In this document: piece by piece, positions 1 through 6,478 of the stretch
Layout: the number at the start of each line of letters is the position of its first letter
How positions within the stretch are numbered: the stretch's first letter is position 1
Origin: Pseudomonadota bacterium
GTDB taxonomy: Bacteria > Pseudomonadota > Gammaproteobacteria > UBA6186 > Azoamicaceae
Direction: 5' to 3'
DNA length: 13,834 nt
Assembly: GCA_021848375.1 (NCBI GenBank)
Contig: JAJZUR010000029.1
Location: 1-13,834, forward strand
Notes under the pieces: model-generated
Told to the model about the DNA's origin: nothing
What the model saw: only the letters and a program-made list of their open reading frames with translations
Databases searched by the model: none
Program-made: the position numbers and the translations under genes

Positions 1-1
1 C

Positions 2-79
2 ATGTTAGAATTATTCAGTAACACGAAAAAAGAAGTATTGGCATTGTTTGGATTTTATGATGAATTAGCTGCTGTATAA
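2..79 (+). CDS. Possible C-terminal end of a gene cut by the window edge
   Basis: This frame is open from the left edge to a TAA at 77-79 and gives 25 residues (MLELFSNTKKEVLALFGFYD and five more). The ATG at 2 may be an internal methionine of a longer upstream gene, because nothing to its left is visible. No family is recognisable in so short a piece. The reading could also be chance in AT-rich DNA. Confidence 0.25.
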   Translation: MLELFSNTKKEVLALFGFYDELAAV

Positions 80-119
80 AATAAATTTTTTCAAAAATAC
101 TTATCTGGAATGCTATAGT

Positions 120-410
120 ATGTTTTTTAGTATGCTGGAATCAATGAAAGCAATGCAAGATAAGTTAATAATGGGTGAAGAAAAAATTAATGAACTTACT
201 CAGCAACTGAAAAAAATGCAAACCGAATTGGAAAATTCTTTCCGTGACAATAAAGAAGAAAAATGCCAAAACCCCAAAAAAGAATCAAGAGTTTTGCAAT
301 TTTCTCAATCTTCGGGGAAGACTGATACAGCGAATATCGGGTTGAAAAGAACAACCAGCTGCCCTGCAATTTCAGCGCTGGCTCGCGGTAAAATTACAAG
401 CAAAAAATAA
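120..410 (+). CDS. Small hypothetical protein with N-terminal coiled coil
   Basis: This 96-residue ORF is not recognised. Residues 1-50 are rich in Glu, Lys, Gln and Leu with heptad-like spacing (for example KINELTQQLKKMQTELE), which suggests a short coiled coil. The rest is polar, Ser/Thr/Lys-rich and basic at the C-terminus (ARGKITSKK), so it is probably disordered. There is no signal peptide or membrane segment. GGAA at 107-110 lies 9 bases before the ATG and is a weak ribosome binding site; a second ATG at 132 could also be used. It lies just beyond the broken 3' end of gcvPA and reads toward it, with a palindromic repeat between. It may be a real accessory gene or a fragment of a larger coiled-coil or effector-like protein; the sequence cannot decide. 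Confidence 0.4.
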   Translation: MFFSMLESMKAMQDKLIMGEEKINELTQQLKKMQTELENSFRDNKEEKCQNPKKESRVLQFSQSSGKTDTANIGLKRTTSCPAISALARGKITSKK

Positions 411-420
411 GCGGGTTTTA

Positions 421-470
421 CACCCTCACCCGGTGCTTCGCCCCACTCTCTCCCGCTTGCGGGAGAGGGG
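421..470. repeat. GC-rich palindromic intergenic repeat
   Basis: The core is a perfect inverted repeat, CTCTCCCGC-TT-GCGGGAGAG at 448-467, preceded by a CCCTCACCC-type stretch. It is far richer in G+C than its surroundings. It resembles the dispersed CCCTC...CTCTCCC / GGGAGAGG intergenic repeats found in many proteobacteria, and is of the same general type as the palindromes around the DUF559 gene at 5293-5320 and 5713-5740. It lies in the 146-base gap between the coiled-coil ORF and the truncated end of gcvPA. There is no clear T-tract on either strand, so it is a poor candidate for an intrinsic terminator. The rest of the gap (471-556) shows nothing recognisable. Confidence 0.6.
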
Positions 471-556
471 AAAAAGTGGTTTTTACCTTTGGAAGAAAGG
501 GAAAGCTATGTTAGCTTGATTTTAGACAAATTTTTTTAGTATTGAATAATGTGAAA

Positions 557-1045
557 TCAACAAAGAAGAGGCAATAATATGCGGCGAGAGGTCGGTTTAG
601 GATGACTGCGAACCACCCTTAAAACCGCTTCTGCCAATGCAGAACCTCCATCATACAAAGATGCATTAGAAACTTCCATGTCCATTAAATGCGCCATTAG
701 CGTTTGATATTCATAAAGCAACTGCAAGGTGCCTTGACTTGCTTCTGCTTGATATGGCGTATAACAGGTCATCCATTCGCCGCGCGTTGCAATATCCTAT
801 ATCGCTGCTGGAATATGGTGTTCATACGCCCCTACCCCGCAAAAATTTAATTCATTCGCATCTTGCTTGGCACGTTTTGCCATACTGCGCAACAAATCCA
901 TTTCGGTTATACTCGCTGGAATTTCGCTAAGATCACAATTTTGTAAGGCTATCGGTATTTCACCAAACAGTTCATCCATCGAATCCACACCAATGACAGC
1001 CAGCATTTCGGCAATATTTTGTGCGGTATGGGGAATAAAAGGCAT
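557..1045 (-). pseudogene. gcvPA: Glycine dehydrogenase (decarboxylating) subunit 1, broken
   Basis: This is the N-terminal third of the P-protein alpha subunit of the glycine cleavage system, the two-subunit form rather than the single chain of E. coli. The start MPFIPHTAQNIAEMLAVIGV, then GAYEHHIPAAI, and after the break MTCYTPYQAEASQGTLQLL and NASLYDGGSALAEA are typical GcvPA sequence. The frame is stopped by TAG at 797-799 where the family has Trp (I-W-D-I context), a one-base TGG-to-TAG change. The same frame then continues for about 79 more codons to a TGA at 557-559. Family members run to about 450 residues, so roughly the last two thirds are missing, and no gcvPB lies in the window. 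AAGGAAA lies a few bases before the ATG, which is 14 bases after the gcvH stop, so it was the third gene of gcvT-gcvH-gcvPA. It cannot make an active enzyme unless an intact gcvP exists elsewhere. Confidence 0.93.
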
Positions 1046-1059
1046 TCTGATTTCCTTAA

Positions 1060-1455
1060 TTAATCTTCATCTTCTTCCATATACTGACTATAAGCATCCG
1101 CATCTAACAGTTCACTTAACTCATCAGGATCAACCGGATCAATTCTAAATAACCAGCCATCACCATAGGGATCGGAATTTACTAAGCTCGGAGATTCCTC
1201 TAAATCTTCATTCACTTCCATAATTTTTCCAGAAACTGGACTATACACATCAGAGGCGGCTTTCACCGATTCAATCACACACACTTCATCCGATGAATTT
1301 ACTTTAGCGCCAACATCCGGTAAATCGGCGAATACCAATTCTCCCAATTGTGATTGCGCATGATCAGTGATCCCAACCACGAATGATCCGTCATCTTCGA
1401 CTCTAACCCATTCATGCGTTTGCGTATAACGCAACTCAGATGGCACTTTACTCAT
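1060..1455 (-). CDS. gcvH: Glycine cleavage system H protein
   Basis: GcvH is the lipoyl carrier that shuttles the aminomethyl group from P-protein to T-protein. The protein is 131 residues, the usual length, and matches the family throughout: THEWVR near residue 14, GITDHAQSQLGELVF at 28-42, and the lipoylation site ESVKAAS with Lys65 as the modified residue, then SPVSGKI. The C-terminus (YGDGWLFRI) is also conserved, followed by an acidic tail. Its ATG overlaps the gcvT stop (ATGA), so the two are translationally coupled. It looks intact although the downstream gcvPA is dead. It may persist because decay is recent, because a functional P-protein is encoded elsewhere, or because of a role in lipoate handling, as H-protein has in some other bacteria (inference). 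Confidence 0.97.
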   Translation of the reverse strand: MSKVPSELRYTQTHEWVRVEDDGSFVVGITDHAQSQLGELVFADLPDVGAKVNSSDEVCVIESVKAASDVYSPVSGKIMEVNEDLEESPSLVNSDPYGDGWLFRIDPVDPDELSELLDADAYSQYMEEDED

Positions 1456-2537
1456 TTTTTATCTCCTGTTACAAACGGTAATTTCACGATCTGTGCAGGA
1501 TAATGTGTACCCCGAATATCCACCTCACAGTTTGCTAGATGATTATCCACATTTAAAGCGAGTCTGGCAAAAGCAATCGATGTTTTTAACGTGGGAGAAA
1601 AGGTACCGCTGGTTATTTCTCCTAACCTCTCATGGTTTGCATAAACCATCTGATGGCGTCTTAATACCCCTTTTCCCAATAACTTAATCCCCACCAAGTG
1701 TTGAGTGATCCCTTGTTCTTTTTGGCTTTCCAATGCCGATCGCCCAATAAATTGCCGAGAAGCGGGTTCAAAAGCAACCGTCCCAGCAAGATTCGAAACC
1801 AAGGGCGTTACCGTCTCGTCCATGTCTTGGCCATATAAATTAAACCCTGCCTCTAACCTTAACGTATCTCTTGCGCCAAGGCCAATCGGGGCAATTCCTG
1901 CATTTTTACATTCGTTCCAAATGGTTGCCGCCTCGCTCGCCGGCAAAATGACTTCAATGCCATCTTCTCCGGTATAACCGGTGCTTGCGATAAAATAAGA
2001 GCCTTGCTGTAGCACTTGAAAATGTTTAAGGAACTGCAATCCTGGCGCTAACCAAGGCAAAACTCTCGCCACTTTTTCCTTTGCCGTTGGCCCTTGGATG
2101 GCAAGCATTGCCAATCCAGTTTGATGATTTATTGCTACGGAATAATCCCCTGCACATTTTTTAAGCCATGCTAGATCTTTCTCGGTTGTAGATGCATTGA
2201 CAATTAATCGGTAGTGGGAGGGCGAAAGATAATAAACAATGAGATCGTCAATTACCCCCCCAGCTTCATTCAACATACAGCTATAAAGCGCTCGCCCCGA
2301 GGTTTTCAATTTATCAATGTTATTCGCTAAGACGAGCCGTAATAAGGCCGCCGCTGCTTCCCCTTCGATATCAATCACACCCATATGCGAGACATCAAAC
2401 ATACCTGCATCTTGGCGCACTTTGCGATGTTCGTCGATTTGCGAACCATAATGAAGCGGCATTTCCCACTCAGCAAAATTTACCATTAATGCCCCCTCTC
2501 TGAGGTGTTGTTCAAATAAGGGGGTTCTTTTCAGCAT
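1452..2537 (-). CDS. gcvT: Aminomethyltransferase (glycine cleavage T protein)
   Basis: GcvT transfers the methylene group from aminomethyl-lipoyl-GcvH to tetrahydrofolate, releasing ammonia. At 361 residues it is full length. Visible family motifs are TPLFEQH at the N-terminus, GMFDVSHMG (45-53), GGVIDDLIVYY (93-103) with the conserved folate-site aspartate in the Asp pair 97-98, STGYTGEDG, and a glycine-rich GLGARDTLRLEAG. The start is supported by GAGAGG five bases upstream. A good -10 box lies about 30 bases upstream, so gcvT heads the gcvTH(PA) operon. The gap to ubiI is 87 bases, too short and without the paired aptamers for a glycine riboswitch. No damage is visible in the reading frame. 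Confidence 0.97.
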   Translation of the reverse strand: MLKRTPLFEQHLREGALMVNFAEWEMPLHYGSQIDEHRKVRQDAGMFDVSHMGVIDIEGEAAAALLRLVLANNIDKLKTSGRALYSCMLNEAGGVIDDLIVYYLSPSHYRLIVNASTTEKDLAWLKKCAGDYSVAINHQTGLAMLAIQGPTAKEKVARVLPWLAPGLQFLKHFQVLQQGSYFIASTGYTGEDGIEVILPASEAATIWNECKNAGIAPIGLGARDTLRLEAGFNLYGQDMDETVTPLVSNLAGTVAFEPASRQFIGRSALESQKEQGITQHLVGIKLLGKGVLRRHQMVYANHERLGEITSGTFSPTLKTSIAFARLALNVDNHLANCEVDIRGTHYPAQIVKLPFVTGDKK

Positions 2538-2566
2538 GCATGCCTCTCATTAAAGTGAAGGCTTTC

Positions 2567-2597
2567 ATTATATGCCAGAGACTGTTTATCTTTGCAA
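2567..2597 (-). promoter_or_regulatory. Probable sigma-70 promoter of gcvT operon
   Basis: On the minus strand a perfect TATAAT occupies 2572-2567. TTGCAA at 2597-2592 is a possible -35 box with a 19-base spacer, slightly long. Transcription would start near 2560, giving a leader of about 20 bases before the gcvT ATG. A small inverted repeat, ATACCC-AA-GGGTAT (2597-2610), overlaps the -35 edge and might be an operator or the end of the ubiI transcript. Confidence 0.5.
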
Positions 2598-2624
2598 TAC
2601 CCAAGGGTATGATGAGGAAGGGGG

Positions 2625-3803
2625 TTAAATTCCCATGGCTTCCAGAATGATCCTTTTTTTAAGAAATTTTGCATTATTCATAAAATTTAAACCCATACTT
2701 CGTGCTCCAATGGCAGCTGTTGAATCGGTTTTAAATAGTATATTAAAGAATTCCATGGCTAATTTCATCATGGTGACATGTCCCTTCGTTGCCCGTTCAT
2801 ATTTTCGCAAAATAAGTGGATGCCCAATATCAATTTGCTTATCACGCGCCTCCTCTAGAATCTCTGTAAGTTTTTTGACATCCCAAAGTCCCAAATTTAC
2901 CCCTTGACCCGCCAAGGGATGAATCACATGCGCCGCATCACCAATTAAAACCACACGATCATCTATTGTGCGCTTTGCTTGCAAGCCCTCAAGTTTAAAA
3001 CTTTTTCGATCCATTACTGTCAGAACGCTTCCCAATTGCGCATCAAAATGTTGCGTTAAGGTTTTGCAAAATGCCGCATCCTCTAGCGCCAAAAGTATCT
3101 GCGCCTTTTCAGGTGTTGTTGTCCACACAATAGAGCTGGTATTGGGTTTTGCAAGCGGTAAAAACGCTAAAGGGCCTTCAGGTAAAAAACGCTGGTAAGC
3201 TGTTGCAGCATGAGGTAATTCAGTGGTAACCGTTGCAACCAATGCAGCTTGCTGATAATCTCGTCGATGAGTTTCTATCTTTAGGCTTTCTCGTAACCAA
3301 GAATGACCACCATCAGCGCCTATTAACAAATTCCCCTGAATTACCGTGTTATTTTCTAAGATCAAAAGAATGTTTTCATCTCGTGTTTCAACCGCTATTG
3401 GGGGGGAGTTTACGTATAAAGTTATGTTGGAATTTTCTTCTGCCGCTTGCCACAACGCTTTTAACATGACGTGATTTTCGATAATATGCCCAAGATCTGG
3501 CTCTGCCACTTCGGCAGCATCAAACATGATTTCGCCATATCCTAAAGCATCCCACACTCGCATTCGCTGATAGGGGCTTACCCGATCATCCACCATTTTT
3601 TTCCACAGATTTACGCTTTGAAATAGTCGCTCTGAGCCTCTTGAAATTGCACTGCACCGAAAATCAAACCTTGATTTATCCCATTCCAAAGTTGGCTTTT
3701 GGCGCTCAATCAACGCAACGGAAAATCCTTTGCTTGCCAACACATTGACAGCGGTTAAACCTACCAGCCCACCGCCCTGAATGATCATATCAAATCTTTT
3801 CAT
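2625..3803 (-). CDS. ubiI: FAD-dependent ubiquinone-ring hydroxylase, UbiI-like
   Basis: This is a flavoprotein monooxygenase of the UbiH/UbiF/UbiI (VisC) family, which hydroxylates the aromatic ring of ubiquinone precursors using FAD, NAD(P)H and O2. The 392-residue protein has all three family fingerprints: the dinucleotide-binding GGGLVG at 10-15, the DG motif IGADGGHSWLR at 161-171, and RVVLIGDAAHVIHPLAGQG at 283-301. The GDAAH form separates it from the UbiH in the window, which has GNAAN. Its place directly upstream of gcvT matches ubiI in E. coli, where it does the C5 hydroxylation; the symbol rests mainly on that synteny, and UbiF or a broader-specificity enzyme is possible. AAGGTG sits about 8 bases before the ATG. 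It is divergent from the MFS gene and separated from ubiH by inserted genes. Confidence 0.88.
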   Translation of the reverse strand: MKRFDMIIQGGGLVGLTAVNVLASKGFSVALIERQKPTLEWDKSRFDFRCSAISRGSERLFQSVNLWKKMVDDRVSPYQRMRVWDALGYGEIMFDAAEVAEPDLGHIIENHVMLKALWQAAEENSNITLYVNSPPIAVETRDENILLILENNTVIQGNLLIGADGGHSWLRESLKIETHRRDYQQAALVATVTTELPHAATAYQRFLPEGPLAFLPLAKPNTSSIVWTTTPEKAQILLALEDAAFCKTLTQHFDAQLGSVLTVMDRKSFKLEGLQAKRTIDDRVVLIGDAAHVIHPLAGQGVNLGLWDVKKLTEILEEARDKQIDIGHPLILRKYERATKGHVTMMKLAMEFFNILFKTDSTAAIGARSMGLNFMNNAKFLKKRIILEAMGI

Positions 3804-3836
3804 TTATTCACCTTAATCATCCCGCTATCACCCCTA

Positions 3837-3865
3837 TTGAGATCAGCTAAATTATCTACTATGAT
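3837..3865 (+). promoter_or_regulatory. Probable sigma-70 promoter of the MFS gene
   Basis: TTGAGA at 3837-3842 and TATGAT at 3860-3865 are separated by exactly 17 bases, which fits sigma-70 spacing and near-consensus boxes. Transcription would begin near 3872, about 30 bases before the MFS start codon. The 90-base divergent gap must also hold the ubiI promoter; GATAAT on the minus strand at 3856-3851 is a possible -10 for it. Confidence 0.5.
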
Positions 3866-3902
3866 AGCTTTTTTCTCCTAAAAGATCTTCAGGTTGTTGC
3901 AG

Positions 3903-5093
3903 ATGATGTCGCCACTTTTTTTGACTGTGCTCATTATTGAATTACTCGCGGGCGCTGAAATCGATCTTTTTATTCCCAGTTTCCCAGATTTACAACGGGT
4001 TTTTAATTTATCGCCCTTTATGGTGCAATTAACGATTAGCGCCAATTTTATTCCCTATTGTATTGGCTCATTATTTGCTGGCACGCTGGGGGATCGCTTT
4101 AACCGCCGGCACGTGATGCTTGGCAGTCTCATTATCTTTGTGATTGGCAGTATAATTTGTGCGTTTGCCGCAAATTTTCCAATGTTACTGCTCGGCAGAT
4201 TCCTTCAAGGATTAGGCATGTCGGGACCCGCAATATTGTCATTTGTGGTCATTGCTGATCAATATCCTTTAGAAAAACAACCTGCTATGTTAGGTCTATT
4301 AAACGGAATCACCTCCTTAGCTATGTCCATTGCCCCCGTTATTGGGAGTTATGTGAACTTATATTTTAATTGGCGAGCGAATTTTGTTGTATTGTTAACG
4401 ATTGGGATCCTTGCCCTCATTGCCGGAACATTCTATATCCCACACAAACACGGAGACTCGTCTATCTCATTGTCTCTAAAAGCCTATAAACCCCTTATTA
4501 CCTCTAAAAAATTAATGACATTTGTCATTGGGATCTGTTTAACTGCCGTACCGTATTGGACATTTATCGGGATGGCACCCATTTTGTATATGGAAGGAAT
4601 GAATGTAGAGCTAAAATATTTTGGTTTTTATCAAGGTACTTTGGCTGGCGCTTTTTCCCTAATAAGTCTTCTTAGCGCAAAATTATCAAATTGGTTTGGT
4701 CTTAGAAATTGCTTATATTATTCTATCTTGTTATATATTTTTAGCACCCTAGCTTTAGGTTTTATCACCGCACTGAATGTTCAAGATCCCTTAATCATTA
4801 CGGGTGTTGTAACAATATATTCTATCGCCGTCGTCTTCCCCATCAATATTTTATATCCTATCTCGCTTGAAGTTGTTGTCAATTCTAAAGCCAGATCAGC
4901 TGCGCTGATCAATTGCGTAAGATTGCTTTCAACCGCAGCGATGCTCCAACTGATTAGCTATGTTTACGCCGGAAATTTTATACCACTTGGCATCGCGATG
5001 TTCTTCATGTCCGCTTTTAGTTTATTGTTCGTGTGGAAGATCTTCCAGAAAGGTTGGGCGCATATTGAGGTACAGGAACAAATTTCCGCTTAG
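3903..5093 (+). CDS. MFS multidrug transporter, Bcr/CflA-like
   Basis: This is a 396-residue polytopic membrane protein of the major facilitator superfamily, DHA1 (12-helix drug:H+ antiporter) type. The first helix carries an acidic group, ELLAGAEIDLFIPSFPDLQ, as in Bcr/CflA proteins. Motif A, GTLGDRFNRR, lies at about residues 60-69 between helices 2 and 3. RFLQGLGMSGPA marks helix 4, and SIAPVIGSYV resembles motif C in helix 5. About twelve hydrophobic segments can be counted. I chose ATG at 3903 because AGG at 3891-3893 is 9 bases upstream; a TTG at 3894 in the same frame would add three residues but lies directly on that AGG. The substrate is unknown: drug, siderophore or metabolite export are all possible. 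It interrupts the ancestral ubiH-ubiI order and has its own promoter, so it was probably inserted there. Confidence 0.9.
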   Translation: MMSPLFLTVLIIELLAGAEIDLFIPSFPDLQRVFNLSPFMVQLTISANFIPYCIGSLFAGTLGDRFNRRHVMLGSLIIFVIGSIICAFAANFPMLLLGRFLQGLGMSGPAILSFVVIADQYPLEKQPAMLGLLNGITSLAMSIAPVIGSYVNLYFNWRANFVVLLTIGILALIAGTFYIPHKHGDSSISLSLKAYKPLITSKKLMTFVIGICLTAVPYWTFIGMAPILYMEGMNVELKYFGFYQGTLAGAFSLISLLSAKLSNWFGLRNCLYYSILLYIFSTLALGFITALNVQDPLIITGVVTIYSIAVVFPINILYPISLEVVVNSKARSAALINCVRLLSTAAMLQLISYVYAGNFIPLGIAMFFMSAFSLLFVWKIFQKGWAHIEVQEQISA

Positions 5094-5195
5094 TTTGTAT
5101 TTCATGAACAACAGCTTCAGTTTTTTCCCTTGTATGTACTCAATGGCCTCTTCCATTGCTCTGATTAATTGATCTCCAATATTCTTTCGCTTCAT
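5022..5195 (-). pseudogene. Possible remnant of an HTH antitoxin gene
   Basis: A minus-strand ORF of 57 residues starts at 5195 after a G-rich ribosome binding site (GGGGGG). Its beginning, MKRKNIGDQLIRAMEEAIEY followed by IQGKK, resembles the N-terminus of small XRE/HigA-like antitoxins that read roughly M-x-x-IGxxLIxAmxEAixyxxGK. After about residue 25 the likeness ends; the frame runs into the 3' end of the MFS gene on the opposite strand and lacks the helix-turn-helix part. No toxin partner is visible. I read it as the 5' fragment of a degraded toxin-antitoxin gene; it may also be a chance similarity. Confidence 0.35.
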
Positions 5196-5220
5196 GTTGC
5201 CCCCCGAATATTTTTCAGTA

Positions 5221-5241
5221 TTAAAACATGTCTGGTTTTAA
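5221..5241. repeat. Short inverted repeat upstream of antitoxin remnant
   Basis: TTAAAAC at 5221-5227 and GTTTTAA at 5235-5241 form perfect 7-base arms around a 7-base spacer. It lies 26 bases upstream of the antitoxin-like start, where autoregulating antitoxins usually bind, so it may be an old operator. The short AT-rich arms could be chance. Confidence 0.3.
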
Positions 5242-5264
5242 ATTATCAATCCGTTAAATATCGG

Positions 5265-5342
5265 ATTTTAAAAAGCCTTCGACAGTGCTATTCCTTCTCC
5301 CCAACAAGTTGGGGAGAAGGTGCCCGTAGGGCGGATGAGGGG
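5265..5342 (+). repeat. Left arm of long inverted repeat enclosing the DUF559 gene
   Basis: This 78-base arm is the reverse complement of 5690-5768 apart from the two central loop bases, one single-base gap (GCGGATG against GCGGGATG) and a two-base difference near the outer edge. Inside it is a perfect hairpin, CCTTCTCCCCAAC-AA-GTTGGGGAGAAGG, at 5293-5320. It ends just before the ribosome binding site of the nuclease gene. No target-site duplication is obvious outside the arms. Confidence 0.9.
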
Positions 5343-5367
5343 GAAAAAGAAAATGTGGAGGCCCAAT

Positions 5368-5745
5368 ATGAAAGAATTTGCCAGAATTTTAAGAAAAAGT
5401 CAAACCAACACGGAACGTGCTCTATGGTTTCATTTAAAAAAGCGTGGATTTTATAGATATAAATTTCGTCGGCAGCATGTTATTGGCCCTTATATCGTCG
5501 ACTTTATTTGTTTAAATAAGGGGCTTATTATAGAAATTGACGGCAGCCACCACTTAAATAACCAAGAATATGATGAAGATCGTACTCTCTTTTTAAATTC
5601 TCAGGGATATCGAGTCTTGCGTTTTTGGAATCAACAAATAGTATCTGAACTTCATAATGTTTTACGTACCATCTATATTGCCTTAAACTCCCCTCATCCC
5701 GCCCTACGGGCACCTTCTCCCCAACAAGTTGGGGAGAAGGAATAG
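5368..5745 (+). CDS. DUF559 family endonuclease-like protein
   Basis: This is a DUF559 protein, a small family related to the very-short-patch-repair (Vsr) and restriction endonuclease fold. The 125-residue reading contains KFRRQHVIGPYIVDFICL (32-49), IIEIDGSHH (54-62) and YDEDRTLFLNSQGYRVLRFW (68-87), the usual order of family blocks. Asp45, Glu56 and Asp58 are the likely metal-site acids by analogy. I chose ATG 5368 because GTGGAGG at 5355-5361 lies 6 bases before it; ATGs at 5320 and 5353 would only add repeat-derived or basic residues. The last 18 residues (from SPHPALRAPSPQQ) are encoded inside the right inverted-repeat arm, so the native domain ends near residue 107. Host function is unknown for the family. 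It is encoded opposite to the flanking minus-strand genes and carried within a repeat-bounded unit, which suggests acquisition. Confidence 0.85.
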   Translation: MKEFARILRKSQTNTERALWFHLKKRGFYRYKFRRQHVIGPYIVDFICLNKGLIIEIDGSHHLNNQEYDEDRTLFLNSQGYRVLRFWNQQIVSELHNVLRTIYIALNSPHPALRAPSPQQVGEKE

Positions 5746-5768
5746 CACTGTCGAAGGCTTTCCAAAAT
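5690..5768 (-). repeat. Right arm of long inverted repeat enclosing the DUF559 gene
   Basis: This is the mirror copy of 5265-5342, with the same internal hairpin at 5713-5740. It encodes the C-terminal tail and the TAG stop (5743-5745) of the DUF559 protein. A transcript through both arms would fold into a very long stem with the nuclease gene in the loop, and it may also stop transcription converging from the pepP-ubiH operon. Confidence 0.9.
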
Positions 5769-5787
5769 TCATTACCTCTCATCCCCC

Positions 5788-5970
5788 CTAACAATCAGAA
5801 TGCGTCACACTGACTTTCGTTAGAAATTTGTTTTCCTTATCCCTGTACATATAATTAATTGTCAGTCCGCGATCTAATAAGACTTTATTATCCTTATCCG
5901 AGCAGATGGTTGTTTTGATTTTGGGTGCTTCTGTATTATTAAATGCATTTAAATCAAAACCCATCGCCAA
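5788..5970 (-). pseudogene. Detached C-terminal part of the membrane protein gene
   Basis: This stretch follows the TGA at 5971-5973 directly and in the same reading frame as the upstream membrane protein, so it is the separated C-terminal part of that gene. Its 60 codons include VLLDRGLTINYMYRDKENKF and two cysteines, one in ICSDKD and one at the very end (HSDC). The spacing suggests a small extracytoplasmic domain closed by a disulfide (inference). Its coding quality looks preserved up to a natural TAG stop. It could be translated from the TTG next to the stop, or by readthrough, but no ribosome binding site supports an independent start. Confidence 0.7.
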
Positions 5971-6444
5971 TCAATTAGGAAACCGGTAATTATAATAGAG
6001 ATTATCCCCTTGTAAGCCGATATAATCTAATTGCGTGTCTTTATCCACCATCTTCGGTAAACTTTGATTTAAGAAGTTTATTTTTTGGAGTAAAACCAAA
6101 TTTTGTGGTTTTCGGTATTGATAACCATTAATAACAAATTTTAGAATGAGACTAGCAATTAATGCGACTGCAACTAATTTTGCGAGTACCGCCCATATTT
6201 TTAATCCAGTATAATGTTTTGCGCTATTCCACAACGCAATAGAAATAAAGAGTTGATAAACAATTAGAAAATAAGCTAGCCCAACAATAAATGCATCGAC
6301 ATTTACATGCAATGACAATGCCGAGTAATTAAAAAGTATAACAGAGTTGAGAATGCCCAATAATACCCAAGCCGCAACCCCAAATCCCCAATAAGTATAA
6401 ACTAGAGGCACCTCGCCTTTTAATAACCTTACCAATAATTGCAT
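5971..6444 (-). CDS. Membrane protein with three TM helices, truncated by in-frame TGA
   Basis: The family is not recognised by name. The 157-residue reading has a short cytoplasmic start, three hydrophobic segments (about residues 19-40, 52-73 and 83-104), then a soluble tail with LPKMVDKDTQLDYIGLQGDNLYYNYRF. The tail reads as the first half of a C-terminal domain that continues in the same frame after TGA at 5971-5973 for 60 more residues; together they would make about 218 residues. AAGGAGA at 6457-6451 gives a strong start, and 34 bases separate it from ubiH, so it is the third gene of pepP-ubiH-this gene. It is either a recent pseudogene, a shortened but working protein, or carries a sequencing error at one base. 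Confidence 0.75.
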   Translation of the reverse strand: MQLLVRLLKGEVPLVYTYWGFGVAAWVLLGILNSVILFNYSALSLHVNVDAFIVGLAYFLIVYQLFISIALWNSAKHYTGLKIWAVLAKLVAVALIASLILKFVINGYQYRKPQNLVLLQKINFLNQSLPKMVDKDTQLDYIGLQGDNLYYNYRFPN

Positions 6445-6478
6445 AAACTTTCTCCTTCGTTTATAGGATAGATGATAT

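Noticed and set aside
448..467. Intrinsic terminator at the 448-467 hairpin
   Set aside because: The stem is strong but no T-tract follows on either strand.
797..799. TAG at a Trp position and TGA inside the membrane gene as signs of stop-codon reassignment
   Set aside because: TAG and TGA both end intact genes here (MFS and DUF559 with TAG, gcvT with TGA), so local nonsense mutations are simpler.
2538..2624. Glycine riboswitch upstream of gcvT
   Set aside because: The gap is only 87 bases, the likely promoter uses part of it, and the leader is about 20 bases, so no aptamer fits.
5169..5456. 95-residue plus-strand ORF across the left repeat arm
   Set aside because: It is read out of frame with the DUF559 gene, translates the repeat itself, and has no family features.
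5293..5740. CRISPR-like repeat pair
   Set aside because: Only two copies in inverted orientation flank a gene; there are no regularly spaced direct repeats.
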